This document shows positions 59,271 to 64,000 of a stretch of DNA of 64,000 nucleotides, in pieces. Location of the stretch: positions 80,762,926 through 80,826,925 of the forward strand of contig OX104117.1 in assembly GCA_944474755.1 (NCBI GenBank). Direction: 5' to 3'. Made by a program: the position numbers and the translations under genes. Below the pieces are notes generated by a model, which worked only from the letters and a program-made list of their open reading frames with translations, made no database searches and was not told where the DNA came from. This DNA comes from Limnoperna fortunei (taxonomy: Eukaryota; Mollusca; Bivalvia; Mytilida; Modiolidae). How positions within the stretch are numbered: position 1 is the stretch's first letter; each line of letters opens with the position of its first letter.

Positions 59271-61220
59271 CTAAATATATTAAAATCAAAAATAAAACCA
59301 TAGAGTGCAAATCGTCCAACATATTATAACGCTGAAATTTGTAGTGACATTACCAACAAGCGGTCTGTCACCTGATATTGCTGATCCCCTCTATTTTTTT
59401 CGAACATTGTAGAACAAATACTGATGTCGCGATAAACCTGAAGATTAATTAAATAATTCTAGGAAGCAATGGCTGCAACAGTTCTGAGTTCTCTCCTGTT
59501 GTTAGTAAAGTGAAACGTTCTTCATTGTACTAAAAACGTAGATATTTGTGTTTATTTAATGAGTTAACGAGGTTATATCACGTGAAACATGTCTCCATAT
59601 ACCTCCTTTGAAAGAACTTTGCACTTTAAATTTGCAACCTATAAAAATAAGCGTTATTTATTTACAAAGTATAGGTACATGTTTTCTTGGTATTCAATAT
59701 GTAATTATTCATGAATATATCACGATTTATACCTTAAATTTAAAACCCATGGCAATTAGCTTTATTTATTTATGAAGTTATTTAACGTTTTTTGGTATTC
59801 TTTGCAAAATAATAATGCTTCTACCAATTAAATATTTCTATTTTTATGGATATTAAAGTCCAACGATCATTTTCGTTGTTGGAAAATAAAAAATACTGTA
59901 TTTAAGAATTCAATGCATTCTTTTGAAGTTTCATTGACGTATTAAACTTCAAAAGAATGAATTCAATCCTTATATATTTACATATTTTTTACTTAAAAAA
60001 ATTCGTGATTTAAATCGTGCACAATGTATTTTTGTTGATTTAAATACTTAGCGTTGTGTTGTTTCTTTAAGGTAGACGTCGCAAAGGAAGCGCGTGTTCT
60101 TCGTGGTTACCGGTTTCATTGAGAAATTACGCCCCCCCCCCTTTAAAAAAGGAAAGGAAAAAAAAGAGAACAGGGAGGGCAAACATGTAATCCCCGCTCG
60201 TCCTCGCCATAAAATAATGCATTAACGGTACTAATTCGTTTATTATGATATCTCTGTTGTATATACTGTACCAAATAAAGGTTACTGAACACTATATAAA
60301 CCTGTTCGTGGCATTCCTTTTCCGATATCCCCCTTTTACGCCCCCTTTTGAAAATCCCGTATCCGCCCCTGAAGAACATCATATTTATTAAAATTTGTTC
60401 ATGCAGTAAAAGCTAGTTTCTCAGAAAAGAACAATAGGGTTCGTTTGTGTGTTTATTTTAATATAATATTTCATCTGGTCGGGGACACTATAGAGAAATT
60501 AGTTCTTTATCTGTTAAAAATTGAGAGTTTACTCAATTATTAAAAAATTAATTTATATTAGATTATATCATCGCCATACAATCATTATCCATTAATAATA
60601 ATCGAACAAATGCCATTATTTGCGACAGTCGTGTCTTTGAAGTTATAAGCATATTCTACCAGCTTTATTCCCTACCACTCTGTACATTCCAGGCGAGATG
60701 TGGCGGAAATGGTACAGTATATTAAAAAACAAACATAATTGTGATGTTCCATTAGTGCATTACGATCGTTTTAAAATGCCAGACACAAGATATATCTGTT
60801 TAATGACTAGATAGGATATATTGTAGCAATATTTTGGTTTTTGTGTGATTTATATTTTAGCAAAATATAATAAGAATTAAAAGAAGAAAAATGGAGACCC
60901 TGGATTTATGGATTTTTAAAATGTACAAGTGCTGTTTAATGACTAAATATGATATATTGTAACAATATATGTTTCTATGTGATTAATATTTCAATAGAAT
61001 AAAATCCACCCGAATTCAAAGAAGTACAATGGAACTGAATTTATGAATTTATAATATGTATAAGTACTTGGCTTTATTAGCTCCAACGGATGATGTATGA
61101 TTTAGAAATTATTTTTATCAATTATATGTCAATAATTTCAGTTTTCTAAGTAGCATGTTAAATTTCACGAAACTATTACATATCAAAATAAAAAAAAAAT
61201 AAATAAAAAATGAAATAAAA
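59271..61220. other. Intergenic AT-rich stretch
   Basis: No gene. Holds a small hairpin (59917-59968) and a direct duplication of about 136 bp (60795-60930 and 60931-61075, each starting near CTGTTTAATGACTA). A C run lies at 60132-60141. Confidence 0.5.
59917..59968. repeat. Short hairpin, about 20-bp arms
   Basis: CATTCTTTTGAAGTTT and AAACTTCAAAAGAATG are perfect inverse arms; flanking bases (ATTCAATG/GAATTCAAT) extend them imperfectly. Loop about 12 nt. Confidence 0.7.
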
Positions 61221-61225
61221 AAATG

Positions 61226-61875
61226 TATAGTATAATAGAGGAGAGGACAGGAGAGGACAGGAAAGGACAGGACAGGACAGTCGAGTGCAGTAGAGTACAG
61301 TTGATTCGAATAGAGTAGAGTAGAGTATAGTATAGTATAGTATAGTATAGTATAGTATAGTATAGTATAGTATAGTATAGTATAGTATAGTATAGTATAG
61401 TATAGTATAGTATAGTATAGTATAGTATAGTATAGTATAGTATAGTATAGTATAGTATAGTATAGTATAGTATAGTATAGTATAGGTTAGTATAGTATAG
61501 TATAGTATAGTATAGTATAGTATAGTATAGTATAGTATAGTATAGTATAGTATAGTATAGTATAGTATAGTATAGTATAGTATAGTATAGTATAGTATAG
61601 TATAGTATAGTATAGTATAGTATAGTATAGTATAGTATAGTATAGTATAGCATAGCATAGCATAGCATAGCATAGCATAGCATAGCATAGCATAGCATAG
61701 CATAGCATAGCACAGCACAGCACAGCACAGCACAGCATAGCATAGCATAGCATAGCATAGCATAGCATAGCATAGCATAGCATAGCATAGCATAGCATAG
61801 CATAGTATAGTATAGTCCAGTCCAGTCCAGTCCAGTCCAGTCCAGCCCAGCCGAGTAGAGTAGAGTAGAGTAGAT
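61226..61875. repeat. Domain-structured pentanucleotide array
   Basis: About 650 bp of 5-bp units in blocks: AGGAC-type (61240-61280), GTAGA, a long (TATAG)n from 61325 to about 61650 with one GGTTAG interruption near 61485, (CATAG)n to about 61710, (CACAG)n, again (CATAG)n to about 61805, then (TCCAG)n and (AGTAG)n. Open in all minus-strand frames simply because units lack stops there; not coding. Confidence 0.95.
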
Positions 61876-62044
61876 TGCTTTCAGAATTTATCAGCAAGAA
61901 AAAATGATAGCAACTTATATTTAAAAACTCATATTTAATAATTGTTTTTAAATAAAATCACCATCTTCATTCATCAGAAAAGCTAAGGATGCTTACATTT
62001 TGTAATTGTTGTAATGCTGGTTAAATTATTAATATTATATAATT

Positions 62045-62172
62045 AATTACTTTGATACAGGTCGCTATCATTATTTATCAGCCAGAGAAAATGTAATATT
62101 CACCGAGCCGCAAGGCGAGGTGAATATACATTTTTGAGGGCTGATAAATCCTGATAGCGATCGTATATCAAA
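62045..62172. repeat. Foldback hairpin, about 53-bp arms
   Basis: TTTGATACAGGTCGCTATCA..AATATTCACC pairs with GGTGAATATACATTTTTG..CTGATAGCGATCGTATATCAAA around GAGCCGCAAGGCGAG, itself partly self-complementary. Confidence 0.8.
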
Positions 62173-62636
62173 ATCATTGTTTTATTACATGAATAAAACC
62201 ACCATCTCCCTTGATCAGAAAAACAGATGATGACTTTTCTACTGGAGCCCCTGCTTACATTTTGTAATTGTTGTAGTTACCGTGGCCATTAATATTTTTT
62301 ATTTAATACTGCATTTTGATATCAATCTGCTGATAATCCTGAAATTCCATTTTCAAATATTAAGAAGAATATAAATGAAACGATATATCACAGAGCCAAC
62401 GTTTCTCCCATTTGTTGCTTTGACATACTTTGAAGTTCATATTAACTATCGAATGGCATAAGAAAATAAGTTTATCCATTGGGGGATGCACTTGTTACAG
62501 TGAAATGTCTCGCCCTAAATAGGGGATTCCCCAAGAATGTCGCGACGCTTGGGTTTGGCCATTCGGAACGTCGTTCATCTAATTATTGAATGTACAGAAA
62601 AATAAAGTTAGTATCATTATACCGAAGGCGGATGCG

Positions 62637-62870
62637 GATTCCTGGATTAAACTTTTTCCTAGACCTGACAATTAGAAAATCGACGGGCGTCTAATTAGAG
62701 ACAGGCACGCACTGCTTTCTCGTCCGGAGCACCTGAGCGCACCATTGCTTTTTATTGGGTTTGGGTAACTCGTTTTTGTGTTGCTTAGTGTATGTTTGTC
62801 TATATCCGAATTTGAAACTGTCCCTCGACTGTTGGCTCTTGTTGTTCGGTCGGTTTTCTTATATATTTTT
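62637..62870 (+). repeat. Dispersed repeat, copy of 12465-12725
   Basis: Same ordered blocks as 12465-12725 (CGACGGGCGTCTAATTAGAG, CTCGTCCGGAGCACCTGAG, GGTCGGTTTTCTT) but with no RT upstream. Confidence 0.65.
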
Positions 62871-63100
62871 TATTACATCATCCATTAGCTCCAAATAACT
62901 TTCAAATCTGATATAGAAACGTCTGAAATTTCTACATCCTTGAACATAATCAACATCTAAGGGCAATAATTCAAAATCATCTGGAGTATCAACTACAGAC
63001 TGATCAAAATCTCCTGTAGATGCAGGATCTGGCACAATTTATAAATTATCTGAAATATTCAAATTATTAATACATTTACAATCAGGACCAAAAACAATGT

Positions 63101-63220
63101 GTGTTCCTGATCTGGTCTGTGTGTTCCTGATCTGGTCTGTGTTTTCCTGATCTGGTCTGTGTGTTCCTGATCTGGTCTGTGTGTTCCTGATCTGGTCTGT
63201 GTGTTCCTGATCTGGTCTTT
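63101..63220. repeat. 20-bp tandem array, six units
   Basis: Unit GTGTTCCTGATCTGGTCTGT, exactly six copies in register; the third has GTTTTCC and the last ends in TTT. Confidence 0.95.
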
Positions 63221-63239
63221 CTGTTGCATTGCGTCCAGT

Positions 63240-64000
63240 CTTACATGAACACCCCTTCGTATGCCATTCCACTGTTCTGACATGAACACCCCTTCGTATA
63301 CCATTCCACTGTTCTGACATGAACACCCCTTCGTATACCATTCCACTGTTCTGACATGAACACCCCTTCGTATACCATTCCACTGTTCTGACATGAACAC
63401 CCCTTCGTATACCATTCCACTGTTCTGACATGAACACCCCTTCGTATACCATTCCACTGTTCTGACATGAACACCCCTTCGTATACCATTCCACTGTTCT
63501 GATATGAACACCCCTTCGTATACCATTCCACTGTTCGTTCTACTTACATGAACACCCCTTCGTATACCATTCCACTGTTCGTTCTACTTACATGAACACC
63601 CCTTCGTATACCATTCCACTGTTCATTCTACTTACATGAACACCCTTTCGTATACCATTCCACTGTTCGTTCTACTTACATGAACACCCCTTCGTATACC
63701 ATTCCACTGTTCGTTCTACTTACATGAACACCCCTTCGTATACCATTCCACTGTTCGTTCTACTTACATGAACACCCCTTCGTATACCATTCCACTGTTC
63801 TGATATGAACACCCCTTCGTATACCATTCCACTGTTCGTTCTACTTACATGAACACCCCTTCGTATACCATTCCACTGTTCGTTCTACTTACATGAACAC
63901 CCCTTCGTATACCATTCCACTGTTCGTTCTACTTACATGAACACCCCTTCGTATACCATTCCACTGTTCGTTCTACTTACATGAACACCCCTTCGTATAC
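63240..64000. repeat. 37/44-bp minisatellite running off the window
   Basis: Units share ACATGAACACCCCTTCGTAT and ACCATTCCACTG. The 37-bp form is linked by TTCTG, the 44-bp form by TTCGTTCTACTT. The first nine or so units are mainly 37 bp, then 44-bp units dominate with one return to 37 bp near 63800. The array continues past 64000. Because 37 is not a multiple of three, all minus-strand frames show the same peptide repeat; not taken as coding. Confidence 0.93.

Noticed and set aside
61176..61897. Three minus-strand ORFs of 136-206 codons made of Tyr/Leu/Cys/Ala repeats
   Set aside because: They are translations of the TATAG/CATAG pentanucleotide array, where all minus-strand frames lack stops.
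63039..63531. Overlapping minus-strand ORFs with a CSCQNSGMVYEGVF-like repeat
   Set aside because: The same peptide appears in all three frames because the 37-bp unit shifts phase each copy; satellite, not coding.
1..64000. CRISPR arrays, bacterial operons or riboswitches
   Set aside because: Direct repeats here are adjacent minisatellites without unique spacers, and splice structure and SINEs show a eukaryotic genome.

Overview
The window is AT-rich nuclear DNA from an animal. Introns are bounded by GT..AG, coding exons are short, genes are sparse, and transposon debris from nearly every eukaryotic class fills the rest. The tRNA-derived SINEs, the Penelope-type reverse transcriptase, the FLYWCH/MULE remnant and several dispersed motifs that I recall as common in mussel DNA suggest a bivalve mollusc, probably a mytilid. 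This taxonomic call is inference; no marker gene fixes it.

Region by region: 1-7965 holds the 3' part of one host gene on the + strand (11 recognisable exons, 515 codons), a secreted, probably GPI-anchored protein resembling the mesothelin/otoancorin/stereocilin superfamily. 8000-11390 has no gene, only a weak tandem repeat and a decayed Tigger-like end. 11395-17000 is a transposon graveyard: Penelope-like RT fragments, a minus-strand Ty3/Gypsy relict with a probable LTR, and a complete but dead 1.6-kb Tc1 element. 17691-21152 is a decayed MULE with FLYWCH and transposase exons. 20375-22453 carries 51-bp and 36-bp minisatellites. 24000-29100 has tandem repeats, a LINE scrap, a hairpin and a SINE. 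29928-33203 is a 3.3-kb non-coding TIR element, and a second copy of it (about 38385-53300) has been split by later insertions. 34560-38240 holds two LINE relicts.

The most striking object is a complete, apparently very young Ty3/Gypsy LTR retrotransposon at 39082-48110. Its 956-bp LTRs differ at one position by eye, it has a 5-bp target duplication, and gag and pol are intact, joined by a candidate -1 frameshift heptamer. A third intact ORF follows pol and encodes a small protein with two C2H2-type fingers, a coiled coil and an SV40-like nuclear localisation motif, in the place where an env gene would sit. This is my best candidate for an undescribed system.

The right part (48115-59260) contains nested MITEs, a 2.57-kb hAT-like non-autonomous element with an 8-bp target duplication, foldback hairpins, and a LINE inserted antisense into another LINE with a visible 7-bp target duplication. 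The last 3 kb is satellite-rich: a domain-structured pentanucleotide array, a 20-bp array and a 37/44-bp array that runs off the window end.
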